Shown here one piece after another: positions 26,633 through 35,521 of a stretch of 51,580 nucleotides of DNA (positions are counted from its first letter, which is position 1; each line of letters opens with the position of its first letter). Origin of the DNA: Pseudomonas sp. BN102. GTDB lineage: Bacteria; Pseudomonadota; Gammaproteobacteria; Pseudomonadales; Pseudomonadaceae. Under the pieces are notes generated by a model that worked only from the letters and a program-made list of their open reading frames with translations, had not been told where the DNA came from and made no database searches. Location: contig NZ_SSON01000035.1 of assembly GCF_029871245.1 (NCBI RefSeq), positions 1 to 51,580 on the forward strand. Reading direction: 5' to 3'. A program made the translations under genes and the position numbers.

Positions 26633-27331
26633 TCAAGCCAGCTCGGCCACTACCGCGGCCAGGGCTTTAGCCGGATCGGCGGCCTGGCTGATCGGGCGGC
26701 CGATCACCAGGTAGTCGGAGCCGGCATCCAGGGCCTGGCGCGGGGTAAGAATGCGGCGCTGGTCGTCCTGGGCGCTGCCGGCCGGGCGGATACCCGGGGT
26801 CACCAGTTGCAGGCGCGGGTGGGCGGCCTTGAGCGCGGTGGCTTCCTGGGCCGAGCAGACCAGGCCGTCCATACCGGCCTTCTCGGCCAGGCCCGCCAGG
26901 CGCAGCACCTGTTCCTGGGGCTCGATGTCCAGGCCGATGCCGGCCAGGTCCTCGCGCTCCATGCTGGTCAGCACGGTCACGCCGATCAGCAGCGGCTTGG
27001 GCCCGTTGAACTTGTCCAGGGTCTCGCGGCAGGCCGCCATCATGCGCAGGCCGCCCGAGCAGTGCACATTGACCATCCACACGCCCATCTCGGCGGCGGC
27101 CTTCACCGCCATGGCCGTGGTGTTGGGGATGTCGTGGAATTTCAGGTCGAGGAACACCTCGAAGCCGCGGTCACGCAGGGTCGAGACGATCTCCGAAGCG
27201 CAGCTGGTGAACAGCTCCTTGCCCACCTTGACCCGGCACAGCTTGGGATCCAGCTGGTCGGCCAGCCGCAGGGCGGCTTCGCGGGTGGGGAAGTCGAGGG
27301 CGACAATGATCGGCGTCTGACAGGCGGACAT
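26633..27331 (-). CDS. pyrF: Orotidine-5'-phosphate decarboxylase PyrF
   Basis: Decarboxylates OMP to UMP, the last step of de novo pyrimidine synthesis. The 232-residue TIM barrel shows the catalytic Asp/Lys/Asp array in [12 protein letters not shown] (about 60-71), VALDFPT at the N-terminus and [11 protein letters not shown], with the phosphate-binding [12 protein letters not shown] near the C-terminus. Length is typical. It is preceded by the ZIP-like transporter gene on the same strand (64-bp gap). Confidence 0.97.
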   Translation of the reverse strand: MSACQTPIIVALDFPTREAALRLADQLDPKLCRVKVGKELFTSCASEIVSTLRDRGFEVFLDLKFHDIPNTTAMAVKAAAEMGVWMVNVHCSGGLRMMAACRETLDKFNGPKPLLIGVTVLTSMEREDLAGIGLDIEPQEQVLRLAGLAEKAGMDGLVCSAQEATALKAAHPRLQLVTPGIRPAGSAQDDQRRILTPRQALDAGSDYLVIGRPISQAADPAKALAAVVAELA

Positions 27332-27395
27332 GGGGCAATCTCTTACGAATCGGAAACGGCGCGCATTGTAGCGGAAGCCGGCGCGCGCCGCTGCC

Positions 27396-28130
27396 TTACA
27401 CGATGTGGTCCAGGGCGAAAGCGGTCATGAATCCCGCCAGGGTGATCAGCCCGGTCCAGGCATGGGTGCTCTCGAAGGCTTCGGGGATCAGGGTGTCCAC
27501 CAGCATGCAGAGCACCGCCCCCGCCGAGAACCCCAGGGCAAACGCCAGCCAGTGCGGCGGCAGCTCGGCGAACAGTCCCGGCCCGGCCATGGCCGCCAGC
27601 CCGGACAACAAGGCGATGACGCCCCAGAGGCCGAACACCAGAGCGCCGCTACGTTTTTCCTCGCGCAACCCGGCGGCACTGGCGAGGCCCTCCGGGAGGT
27701 TGGCGAGGAAGATGGCCACCAGCATCAACAAGCTGACCTCGCCGCCATCCAGCAGCCCGAGCCCCAGACCGAGCGACTCTGGAATGCCGTCGAGGAAGGC
27801 GCCGACTGCGATCATCAAGGCAACCATGCCGCTGCCGCTCTTGCTCCGATGGTGCTGCTCCAGCCGGTCGATGTACTGGCTGGCGAGGACAAAGATGGCG
27901 CCACCGGCCAGTAGCCCGGCCATGGTCGGCCAGAGACCGCCGATGCGTTCCGCCTCAGGTATCTGCCCGAAGCACAGAGCCGCCACCAGCACGCCGCTGC
28001 CATAAGCCATGATCGAAGCCACCACCTTCTGCGGCAGCTTCACCAGGAAACCGACCGCCGCGCCGATGAGCAGGCTGCTGGCGGCCAGCCAGCCCCAGAG
28101 GCCGGCCTGGAGGGTGACGGGGATCTGCAT
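27396..28130 (-). CDS. ZIP-like metal transporter family protein, non-canonical metal motifs
   Basis: A 244-residue protein with about eight helices and a His-rich loop (EQHHRSKSG, about 90-98) between helices 3 and 4, the layout of ZIP carriers. The two canonical metal helices, normally with HNxPEG-like motifs, read [14 protein letters not shown] and [15 protein letters not shown]: Pro-Glu is kept but the histidines are absent. A bacterial subgroup with this pattern exists to my recollection, but zinc specificity should not be assumed. It may be co-transcribed with pyrF. Confidence 0.78.
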   Translation of the reverse strand: MQIPVTLQAGLWGWLAASSLLIGAAVGFLVKLPQKVVASIMAYGSGVLVAALCFGQIPEAERIGGLWPTMAGLLAGGAIFVLASQYIDRLEQHHRSKSGSGMVALMIAVGAFLDGIPESLGLGLGLLDGGEVSLLMLVAIFLANLPEGLASAAGLREEKRSGALVFGLWGVIALLSGLAAMAGPGLFAELPPHWLAFALGFSAGAVLCMLVDTLIPEAFESTHAWTGLITLAGFMTAFALDHIV

Positions 28131-28355
28131 CGAATCCTCCTTGATGGGAGCTGAGAGCAGCCAGCAATAGCCACTTCTCCGCCCCTAGGCTGCCGGAATG
28201 TTCCGGAAAAATCGCCAGCCCGGTCCGAATCAGCTGCGGCCAAGGCCAATTGGGGCCCGCCTGCCCAGATCTCCCAACGGATCGAATGATTCTCGGGAAC
28301 GTGGAAAGGCGCGCACAATCGAATAGAGTAGAGGCCCTTCCCGGAGGAGATCATC

Positions 28356-28523
28356 ATGCCTTGGTATGCCTGGCTGATACTGGTCCTGGCCATCGGCTCC
28401 ATAGTCGGTAGCCTGATGCTGTTGCGCGACACGGCGAAGAAGCTGCCGCTGACTGAAGAACAACTCAAACGCATCCACAAGCGCAATGCCGAGATGGATG
28501 CCAAGGAAGCCAAGGACCGCTGA
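28356..28523 (+). CDS. DUF2897 family small membrane protein
   Basis: A 55-residue protein: one N-terminal helix (WYAWLILVLAIGSIVGSLML) followed by a charged tail with LPLTEEQLKRIHKR. The pattern and size match DUF2897 proteins of gammaproteobacteria. It has an excellent CCGGAGGAG ribosome site six to ten bases before the ATG. The next gene, a CPBP protease, begins within 50 bp, so they are probably an operon. Function unknown. Confidence 0.82.
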   Translation: MPWYAWLILVLAIGSIVGSLMLLRDTAKKLPLTEEQLKRIHKRNAEMDAKEAKDR

Positions 28524-28571
28524 CCCGTGTCTCCCGAAATCCGCACTGCGGCATCGCCACAGCGAGGCGCC

Positions 28572-29327
28572 ATGCCGCTCCATCTGCAACTGCTGTTTCC
28601 GTTGATCGTCCTGGCACTGGGCCAGGGGCTGGGCGGCATCGAGGTCAGCGCCCTGCTGGCCGGCGTCGCTTATACCGGCTGGGTCTTCGCCGAACGTCAA
28701 CTGCCGACGCGGCTCTGGCTGCCAGTCACCCTGCTCTCTTCCGTAGCCTTGGCCGCCCATCTGCTGCCGGGCTTCAGCCCCCTGCCGCTCGGCGAAGCCC
28801 AGAAGCTGAGCCCCGATGCACCGCCTTACGCCCTGCGCCTGTCCTGGGACAAGCTGCTGGTAGGGATGGCCCTGTTGGCCTGGTGGCTGGGCCGCCCCGC
28901 GCAGCCGGCGCCTTCGCCGCACCGTGCCTGGATAGTGGTGCTGGCAACTCTGCTGCTGGTGCCACTCCTGGCCATGGGCCTGGGCCTGGTGGGTTGGCAA
29001 CCAAAATGGCCAGCGCTGATCTGGGAATGGCTGGCGGTCAACCTGCTGGTCACCGTCCTGGCTGAGGAGCTGGTATTTCGCGGGTTACTGCAGCCGGCGC
29101 TGGTTTCGAGGCTGGGCGCGCGCAATGGCATCCTGCTCACGGCGGCGCTGTTCGGTGCCGTCCACCTGCCCTTCAGCCCGCTGTTCGCGGTGCTGGCGGG
29201 CCTCGCTGGCCTGGGTTACGGCCTGGCCTTTTACTCCAGTGGCCGGCTATCGGTTGCGGTCGCCCTGCACCTGTCGGTCAATCTCTGCCATCTACTGCTG
29301 CTGAGCTATCCGCTGCGGCTGGGCTGA
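28572..29327 (+). CDS. CPBP family intramembrane metalloprotease
   Basis: A 251-residue polytopic protein with the CPBP/Abi (CAAX-protease-like) motifs: EExxxR in LAEELVFRGLL (Glu165, Glu166, Arg170), FGAVHL, and the C-terminal histidine motif ALHLSVNLCHLLL. The start is uncertain: I prefer the ATG at 28572 with GAGG just before it; a GTG at 28527 would add 15 residues. Bacterial members may process peptides or give bacteriocin immunity, but nothing nearby indicates which. Its last 50 bp overlap the convergent solute-binding gene. Confidence 0.83.
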   Translation: MPLHLQLLFPLIVLALGQGLGGIEVSALLAGVAYTGWVFAERQLPTRLWLPVTLLSSVALAAHLLPGFSPLPLGEAQKLSPDAPPYALRLSWDKLLVGMALLAWWLGRPAQPAPSPHRAWIVVLATLLLVPLLAMGLGLVGWQPKWPALIWEWLAVNLLVTVLAEELVFRGLLQPALVSRLGARNGILLTAALFGAVHLPFSPLFAVLAGLAGLGYGLAFYSSGRLSVAVALHLSVNLCHLLLLSYPLRLG

Positions 29328-30099
29328 CCACCACTCCGTAGCGGCCGAAGATCCGCTGCAAGTCACCATGGGCGCGGAGCCGGTCCAGCAGCTCGGAAAA
29401 TTTCGCGGCACGGATCGGCGCTTCCGGCCGCAGCAAGGCGTAGTGGAGGTAGCGCTGGTCCAGCCGCTCACTGGCGAGGAAACTGCCGGACTGCTTCGGG
29501 TTGTGCTCCAGGTAGGCGTTGAAATAAGAACGGGTCACCAAGGCGATATCCGCCCTCCCCCGCAGCAGCATGAGCAGGTTGCTGTCATGGGAATAGGTGA
29601 GCTGGGCGTTGAACTGTCGCTGGAGGAACTCGGGGTCGGCATTGAAGCCGGCGAAGCCGTAGTGGTAGCCGTTGTAGAGCGCCAGGCGCTTGCCGGCCAG
29701 AGCGTCGAAGAATTGCTGGGTGCGCCCGGGCTCGGCCTTGGCGACGAAGATCTCCGCATCTTCCAGGCCCAGGTCGATGCGCGCCCCGGGAATGCCCTGC
29801 CATCCCCAGTCGGGGTTCTCGAATACCGCCAGGTCGATGCGTCCTTCCTGGAAATCCCGGAAGCGTCGGGGAATGGCAGTGGGCCGCATGACGAATCGGT
29901 AGTCCGCCTGCAGACCATTGAGCGCGTCGAGCAATTCTGGCAGCAGGCCGCTGGCTTCGGCAGACTCCGGCTTGATCACATAAGGCGGGAAATGCGCTCC
30001 GGCGACCTGCACGGTCTGCGCTGCCAACACCGGAGTGGAGAACAGCGAAACCACGGAGAACCATAACACCCCCAGGGAAACGCCCCTGCAACCTTCCAT
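29278..30099 (-). CDS. Orphan periplasmic solute-binding protein (SBP_bac_3 type)
   Basis: A 273-residue exported protein: signal peptide (about 1-26, ending VLAAQ) and an extracellular solute-binding family 3 domain (HFPPYVI, LPELLDALN, RIDLAVFENP, LLRGRADIALVTRSYF). No ABC permease or ATPase gene is adjacent, so it may serve a distant transporter or act as a sensor or scavenging protein. The final residues are Ala/Ser rich and overlap the end of the CPBP gene by 50 bp on the opposite strand, which is unusual for conserved coding sequence. Confidence 0.83.
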   Translation of the reverse strand: MEGCRGVSLGVLWFSVVSLFSTPVLAAQTVQVAGAHFPPYVIKPESAEASGLLPELLDALNGLQADYRFVMRPTAIPRRFRDFQEGRIDLAVFENPDWGWQGIPGARIDLGLEDAEIFVAKAEPGRTQQFFDALAGKRLALYNGYHYGFAGFNADPEFLQRQFNAQLTYSHDSNLLMLLRGRADIALVTRSYFNAYLEHNPKQSGSFLASERLDQRYLHYALLRPEAPIRAAKFSELLDRLRAHGDLQRIFGRYGVVVSPAAADSSAAVDGRD

Positions 30100-30204
30100 G
30101 CCACCACTGCTCCCTGCAGATTTCTGTCAGCTGGCCCGCAACCTACGACAAAGTGCCACTACACCCCAAGCCGCGCGCCCCTGACGTGATAGAGATCACG
30201 CTTT

Positions 30205-30834
30205 TCAGACGTCCTTGATTACCAGCGATAGGGCCTGCTCCGCCAGTTCATCCAGGCTCATCGGCCCCTCAGGACGGAACCAGGTGGTGGTCCAGCTCAG
30301 GGCCCCCGTGAGGAAACGCCGGAGGATGAAGGGGTCGGCCGTGAAATAGCCTTCGGCCCGCGCCTCGCCCAAGACTCCCAGCCAGATCTGCTCATAGCTT
30401 TCGCGCAACTGGAGGATGTAGTGCTGGCTCTCCTCGGACAACGATCGCCATTCGTAGACCAGCACCGCCATGGCCTCTCCAGTACCGCCCATGATGGACT
30501 GCAACTCGCAGCGGATCAGCGCCAGCACCCGCTCGCGCAGGTCACCGGCTTCAGCCAGGGCCGCGCGCATCATGGCGGTGTTGTAGAGGACGGTCTCCTC
30601 CATCACCGAGCGGAGGATCTCATCCTTGCTCTTGAAGTGATGGAAGATGCTGCCGGACTGGATGCCCACGGCGCTGGCCAGGTCGCGCACCGTCGTGCGT
30701 TCGTAGCCCTTGCTGCGGAACAGGTGGGCGGCGGTCTGCAGCAGCTTGCCCCGCGCACTGTCAGGGTCGGTGATCTGGCCACTGGCCACCAGTTCACGCA
30801 TCACCGCCTGGGCTTTTTCGTCGTCAAGGCTCAT
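30205..30834 (-). CDS. atuR: TetR-family repressor AtuR
   Basis: A 209-residue TetR regulator with an N-terminal helix-turn-helix (about 28-75; TTVRDLASAVGIQSGSIFHH and FKSKDEIL) and an all-alpha ligand domain. Divergent from atuA. In P. aeruginosa AtuR was shown to repress the atu cluster by binding two inverted repeats in the atuR-atuA interval; two such palindromes are present here. The ligand is expected to be a pathway acyl-CoA or terpenoid, which is inference. Confidence 0.92.
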   Translation of the reverse strand: MSLDDEKAQAVMRELVASGQITDPDSARGKLLQTAAHLFRSKGYERTTVRDLASAVGIQSGSIFHHFKSKDEILRSVMEETVLYNTAMMRAALAEAGDLRERVLALIRCELQSIMGGTGEAMAVLVYEWRSLSEESQHYILQLRESYEQIWLGVLGEARAEGYFTADPFILRRFLTGALSWTTTWFRPEGPMSLDELAEQALSLVIKDV

Positions 30835-30922
30835 CTGAATCCCCGCTGCGCTTAGCCATCCAACTTAAGAATGGTTCGCAAGTCTCTGTCTTGATTAACG
30901 AAATTTATGCTGGGCGATGCGC

Positions 30923-30984
30923 CCAAGCAAGCGCTCGGGTAAAAAAGAGCATATTCGGCACTTTTCAACCAAGCGCTTGCTTGG
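30923..30984. promoter_or_regulatory. Two AtuR operator palindromes in the atuR-atuA interval
   Basis: CCAAGCAAGCGCTCGG (30923-30938, plus strand) and CCAAGCAAGCGCTTGG read on the minus strand at 30984-30969 differ by one base. Each has CCAAGC/GCTTGG arms around AAGC. The centres are 46 bp apart. This agrees with the published two-site arrangement for AtuR. Confidence 0.85.
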
Positions 30985-31026
30985 TAGTGTTGAGCGCATC
31001 TTCCCTCAGTGCTGCGGACCACTCCA

Positions 31027-32817
31027 ATGACAAGAACCGTACGCATCGGCTGCGCCTCCGCCTTCTGGGGCGACACCTCCACCGCCGCCGCCCAGCTGGT
31101 GCAGGGCGCTACGCTGGACTACCTGGTATTCGATTACCTGGCCGAAATCACCATGTCGATCATGGCCGGCTCCCGGCTGAAGAGCCCGGACGCCGGCTAC
31201 GCCACGGACTTCATCGAAGTGCTGACGCCGCTGCTGCCGAGCATCGCAGAAAAGAAGATCCGCGTGATCAGCAATGCCGGCGGGGTCAACCCAGCGGCCT
31301 GCGCCGCCGTCCTGGCAACCGCCTGCGAGAAGGCCGGTATATCTCTGAAGATCGCCGTGCTGCATGGCGACAACCTGCAACCCAAGCTCGGTGAACTGGC
31401 CAAAGCGGGCATCCGCGAGATGTTCAGCGGTGCCCCACTGCCGCCCATGTGCGTTTCGGTCAACGCCTACCTGGGCGCGCCGGGCATAGTGGCCGCCCTG
31501 GAACAGGGTGCCGATATCGTCATCACCGGCCGGGTGGTGGACAGCGCGGTGGTCAGCGCCGCCATGGTCCACGAGTTCGGCTGGGCCTGGAGCGACTACG
31601 ACAAGCTGGCCCAGGCCGCACTCGCCGGCCACCTGATCGAGTGCGGCGCCCAGTGCACCGGCGGCAACTTCACCGACTGGGAGTCGGTGCCGGATTACGA
31701 GCACATCGGTTTCCCCATAGTCGAGGTCGAAGCCGATGGCAGTTTCTGCGTGACCAAGCCGGAAGGTTCCGGCGGCCTGGTCACGCCTTTCTCGGTCGGC
31801 GAGCAGATGCTCTACGAGATCGGCGACCCGCGTGCCTACTTGCTGCCCGACGTGGTCTGCGACTTCACCCGGGTGGCCCTGGAGCAGGCGGGCCCGCATC
31901 GCGTGCGCGTGCTGGGCGCCCGCGGCCTGCCACCGACTCCGCAGTACAAGGTCAGCGCCACCTACCCGGACGGTTTCCGCTGCACTGCCAGCTGTCTGCT
32001 GGCCGGCATCGATGCGGTGAAGAAAGCCGAACGGGTCAGCCGCGCCATCATCGCCAAGACCGAGGAACTCTTCGCCGAGCGCGGCTGGGGCCGCTACCGC
32101 GAGGTTAACGTCGAGCTCCTGGGCAGCGAAGCCACCTACGGTCCTCACGGCCAGCGCAAGGACAGTCGCGAAGTGGTGATCAAGATCGCCGTCAGCCACA
32201 GCCGCAAGGAAGCCCTGGTGCTGTTCTCCCGCGAGATCGCCCAGGCCGCCACCGGCATGGCGCCGGGCCTGACCGGCATAGTCGGCGGCCGTCCGACCGT
32301 CTACCCGGTGATCCGCCTCTTCTCCTTCCTGGTGAACAAGTCCGCCTGCCAGTTGGAAGTGGAACTGGACGGCCAGCGCCGCGCCACCGAGCTGCCGCAG
32401 GTCGACAGCTTCGATGTCACCGCCCTGGCCGACGACCTGGCCCCGCCGCCGACCGCAGGCCAAGCCAGTGCCAGCGTGCCCCTGGTGAAGCTGGCCGTGG
32501 CCCGCTCCGGCGACAAGGGCAACCACAGCAATATCGGCGTCATGGCACGCCGGCCCGAGTACCTGCCCTGGATAGCCGAGGCCCTGACCCCGGAGGCGGT
32601 GGTCGACTGGATGGATCACGTGCTCGACCCGCAGTTGGGCCGCGTGGCGCGCTGGTACCTGCCGGGCAGCCACAGCCTGAACTTCCTGCTGGAAAACGCC
32701 CTCGGCGGCGGCGGCGTCGCCAGCCTGCGCATCGACCCGCAAGGCAAGGCGTTCGCCCAGCAACTCCTGGAATTCCCGGTGCCGGTGCCCCAGGCCCTGG
32801 CCGATAGTCTGCAATGA
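31027..32817 (+). CDS. atuA: Acyclic terpene utilization protein AtuA
   Basis: A 596-residue protein of the DUF1446 family, first gene of the citronellol/geraniol cluster. The main domain (about 1-450) begins [20 protein letters not shown] and contains [12 protein letters not shown]; a smaller C-terminal domain begins near [25 protein letters not shown] residues (about 490). AtuA is required for growth on acyclic terpenes in P. aeruginosa but its reaction has not, to my knowledge, been settled. I chose the ATG at 31027; a GTG 18 bp upstream is in frame. A BIME follows before atuB. Confidence 0.93.
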   Translation: MTRTVRIGCASAFWGDTSTAAAQLVQGATLDYLVFDYLAEITMSIMAGSRLKSPDAGYATDFIEVLTPLLPSIAEKKIRVISNAGGVNPAACAAVLATACEKAGISLKIAVLHGDNLQPKLGELAKAGIREMFSGAPLPPMCVSVNAYLGAPGIVAALEQGADIVITGRVVDSAVVSAAMVHEFGWAWSDYDKLAQAALAGHLIECGAQCTGGNFTDWESVPDYEHIGFPIVEVEADGSFCVTKPEGSGGLVTPFSVGEQMLYEIGDPRAYLLPDVVCDFTRVALEQAGPHRVRVLGARGLPPTPQYKVSATYPDGFRCTASCLLAGIDAVKKAERVSRAIIAKTEELFAERGWGRYREVNVELLGSEATYGPHGQRKDSREVVIKIAVSHSRKEALVLFSREIAQAATGMAPGLTGIVGGRPTVYPVIRLFSFLVNKSACQLEVELDGQRRATELPQVDSFDVTALADDLAPPPTAGQASASVPLVKLAVARSGDKGNHSNIGVMARRPEYLPWIAEALTPEAVVDWMDHVLDPQLGRVARWYLPGSHSLNFLLENALGGGGVASLRIDPQGKAFAQQLLEFPVPVPQALADSLQ

Positions 32818-32836
32818 ATGACACGGCACCCGGCTC

Positions 32837-32898
32837 GTAGGAGCCAGCTTGCTGGCGAACCGCACCGCGCCGAGTTTCGCGAGCAAGCTCGCTCCTAC
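32837..32898. repeat. REP/BIME pair between atuA and atuB
   Basis: Left unit begins GTAGGAGCCAGCTTGCTGGC; right unit ends AGCAAGCTCGCTCCTAC. It sits inside the atu transcript 19 bp after the atuA stop. Confidence 0.88.
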
Positions 32899-32954
32899 GA
32901 AGAGCAAGGCGCGGATAACGCATCCCCGACGCGACAGACGGAAGGACGACAAGA

Positions 32955-33830
32955 ATGAGCTACGACTCGGTATTCAAACCCGGCCTGTTCAGCGGCCAGA
33001 CCATCATGGTCACCGGCGGCGGCAGCGGCATCGGCCGTTGCACCGCCCACGAGCTGGCGGCGCTGGGCGCCCATGTGGTGCTGGTCGGGCGCAAGCCGGA
33101 GAAACTGGAAAAGACCGCCGGCGAGATAGTCGAAGACGGCGGCAGCGCCAGCTGGCAGGCCTGCGACATCCGCGACGAGGACGCGGTCAAGGCCATGGTC
33201 GCGGCGGTACTGGGCGAACGCGGCGCCATCCACCACCTGGTCAACAATGCCGGCGGCCAGTACCCCGCCCCGCTCGCCTCGATCAACCAGAAAGGTTTCG
33301 AGGCCGTGGTGCGCACCAACCTGGTGGGCGGCTTCCTGGTGGCCCGCGAGGTGTTCAACCAGAGCCTGAGCAAGACCGGCGGCAGCATCGTCAACATGCT
33401 CGCCGACATGTGGGGCGGCATGCCCGGCATGGGCCACTCCGGCGCCGCCCGCGCCGGCATGGAGAACTTCACCAAGACCGCCGCCGTCGAGTGGGGCCAC
33501 GCCGGGGTGCGGGTCAATGCGGTGGCGCCCGGGTGGATCGCCTCCAGCGGCATGGACACCTACGAAGGCGCCTTCAAGGCCATCATCCCCACACTGCGCG
33601 AGCACGTGCCGCTCAAGCGCATCGGCAGCGAATCGGAAGTGGCCGCTGCCATCGTCTTTCTGCTCTCCCCCGGCGCGGCCTTCATCAGCGGCACCACCAT
33701 TCGCATCGACGGGGCCGCCAGCCAGGGCAGCCGCGCCTTCCCCCTGGCCAAGGCCAAACCGGGCCAGAGCCGCGCCTACAACGGTTTCCACCGGGCCTAC
33801 CTGCCCGATGTGCTGAAGGACCAGGAGTAA
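32955..33830 (+). CDS. atuB: SDR-family protein AtuB (PECR-like active site)
   Basis: A 291-residue short-chain dehydrogenase fold protein: TGGGSGIG (20-27), NNAGG (97-101). The usual YxxxK dyad is replaced: the segment reads GHSGAARAGMENFTK with Ser162 and Arg166. The same HSGAARAG motif is, to my recollection, present in peroxisomal trans-2-enoyl-CoA reductase, so an enoyl-CoA or dienoyl-CoA reductase role fits better than the citronellol dehydrogenase role sometimes suggested. It lies four bases before atuC and is surely co-transcribed. Confidence 0.9.
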   Translation: MSYDSVFKPGLFSGQTIMVTGGGSGIGRCTAHELAALGAHVVLVGRKPEKLEKTAGEIVEDGGSASWQACDIRDEDAVKAMVAAVLGERGAIHHLVNNAGGQYPAPLASINQKGFEAVVRTNLVGGFLVAREVFNQSLSKTGGSIVNMLADMWGGMPGMGHSGAARAGMENFTKTAAVEWGHAGVRVNAVAPGWIASSGMDTYEGAFKAIIPTLREHVPLKRIGSESEVAAAIVFLLSPGAAFISGTTIRIDGAASQGSRAFPLAKAKPGQSRAYNGFHRAYLPDVLKDQE

Positions 33831-33834
33831 CACG

Positions 33835-35451
33835 ATGGCCGTGATCCAATCCGAACTCGACGTCCTGGGCGAAGACTTCGCGAACAACCGCGAGGCCATG
33901 CTCGCCGCCGTGGCCAGCTTCCGCGAGATCGAGCGGAAGGTGCTGGACAAGGCTGCCGAGGCCAAGCCGAAATTCGACAAGCGCGGCCAGCTGCTGCCCC
34001 GCGAGCGCCTGAACCTGCTGCTGGACCCCGGCAGCCCCTTCCTCGAGCTCTGCTCCCTGGCTGGCTACAAGCTGCACGACGACAAGGATGGCACACAGGC
34101 CGGCGGCGGCATCATCGCCGGCATCGGCTATATCGCCGGCATCCGCTGCCTGGTCAGCGCCAGCAACAGTGCAATCAAGGGCGGCACCATCTCCCCAACC
34201 GGGTTGAAGAAGACCCTGCGCCTGCAGCAGATCGCCGTGGAGAACAAGCTGCCCCTGGTGGCCCTGACCGAAAGCGGCGGCGCCAACCTCAACTACGCCG
34301 CGGAAATCTTCGTCGAGGGTGCGCGCGGCTTCGCCAACCAGGCGCGGATGTCCGCCATGGGTCTGCCGCAGATCACCGTGGTGCACGGCTCCAGCACCGC
34401 CGGCGGAGCCTACCAGCCGGGCCTGTCCGACTACGTGATCGTGGTGCGCGGCAAGGCCAAGATGTTCCTCGCAGGTCCCCCATTGCTCAAGGCCGCCACC
34501 GGCGAAGTGGCCACGGATGAGGCACTGGGTGGCGCCGAGATGCACGCCCAGGTGGCCGGCACCGCCGAATACCTGGCCGAGAACGACGCCGACGGACTGC
34601 GCCTGGCCCGCGACATCCTCGCCATGCTGCCCTGGAACGCACAGCTGCCGGCCAGCACGAAACGCGCATGGCGTGAGCCGTTGTACAGCGCCGAGGAACT
34701 GCTGGGCGTGGTCCCGGCGGACCCGAAGAAGCCCTACGACGTGCGCGAGATCATCGCCCGCATCGCCGACGGCTCGGAATTCCTCGACTTCAAGAATGAG
34801 TTCGACAGCCAGACCGTCTGCGGCCACTTGCGTATAGAAGGCCGCCCCTGCGGCCTGATCGGCAATAACGGACCCATCACGCCCCAGGGCGCGGCCAAGG
34901 CGGCGCAGTTCATCCAGCTGTGCGAACAGGCCAATGTGCCACTGCTGTTCCTGCACAACACCACCGGCTTCATGGTCGGCACCGAGTCCGAACAGCTGGG
35001 CGTGATCAAGCACGGCTCGAAGATGATCCAGGCGGTGGCCAACGCCCGCGTGCCCAAGCTCACCCTGGTGGTGGGCGGCTCCTACGGCGCCGGCAACTAC
35101 GCCATGTGCGGCCGCGGCCTGGATCCACGTTTCATCTTCGCCTGGCCCAACAGCCGCACCGCGGTGATGGGTGGCGCCCAGGCCGGCAAGGTGCTGCGCA
35201 TCGTCACCGAGGAGAAGCACGCCAAGGAAGGCAAGGAGCCCGATCCGAAGATGCTCGACATGCTGGAGCAGGTGACCGCGCAGAAGCTCGACAGCCAGTC
35301 CACCGCGCTCTATGGCACCGCCAGCCTCTGGGACGACGGCCTGATCGACCCCCGTGACAGCCGCCGGCTGCTGGGCTATTTGCTGGATATCTGCGCCGAG
35401 GCGGAGCAGCGTCCGCTCAAGGCCAACAGCTTCGGCGTCTCTCGTTTTTGA
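33835..35451 (+). CDS. atuC: Geranyl-CoA carboxylase beta subunit AtuC
   Basis: The 538-residue carboxyltransferase subunit of geranyl-CoA carboxylase; with AtuF it forms an alpha6beta6 enzyme that adds CO2 to the 3-methyl group of geranyl-CoA, giving isohexenylglutaconyl-CoA. The two crotonase-like carboxyltransferase halves are evident: VALTESGGANL and GSSTAGGAYQPGLSDYV in the N half, LLFLHNTTGFMVGTE and VGGSYGAGNYAMCGRG in the C half. It is closely similar to methylcrotonyl-CoA carboxylase beta (LiuB); the atu neighbours decide the assignment. Confidence 0.94.
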   Translation: MAVIQSELDVLGEDFANNREAMLAAVASFREIERKVLDKAAEAKPKFDKRGQLLPRERLNLLLDPGSPFLELCSLAGYKLHDDKDGTQAGGGIIAGIGYIAGIRCLVSASNSAIKGGTISPTGLKKTLRLQQIAVENKLPLVALTESGGANLNYAAEIFVEGARGFANQARMSAMGLPQITVVHGSSTAGGAYQPGLSDYVIVVRGKAKMFLAGPPLLKAATGEVATDEALGGAEMHAQVAGTAEYLAENDADGLRLARDILAMLPWNAQLPASTKRAWREPLYSAEELLGVVPADPKKPYDVREIIARIADGSEFLDFKNEFDSQTVCGHLRIEGRPCGLIGNNGPITPQGAAKAAQFIQLCEQANVPLLFLHNTTGFMVGTESEQLGVIKHGSKMIQAVANARVPKLTLVVGGSYGAGNYAMCGRGLDPRFIFAWPNSRTAVMGGAQAGKVLRIVTEEKHAKEGKEPDPKMLDMLEQVTAQKLDSQSTALYGTASLWDDGLIDPRDSRRLLGYLLDICAEAEQRPLKANSFGVSRF

Positions 35452-35453
35452 CC

Positions 35454-35485
35454 GTAGGTTGGCGCAGAGCGAAGCGAAGCCCAAC
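35454..35485. repeat. GTAGGTTGG-type dispersed repeat, copy 1 (atuC-atuD gap)
   Basis: Begins GTAGGTTGGCGCAGAGCGAA and ends GAAGCCCAAC. A related copy in the opposite orientation is at 42548-42592, just after atuH. Confidence 0.72.
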
Positions 35486-35521
35486 AAGACCCAGTTCGAT
35501 CCGATCAGGAGAACAACAACA

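Noticed and set aside
35454-35485. Possible attenuator in the atuC-atuD gap
   Set aside because: The sequence is shared with a copy after atuH in the opposite orientation and has no T run, so it is better explained as a dispersed repeat.
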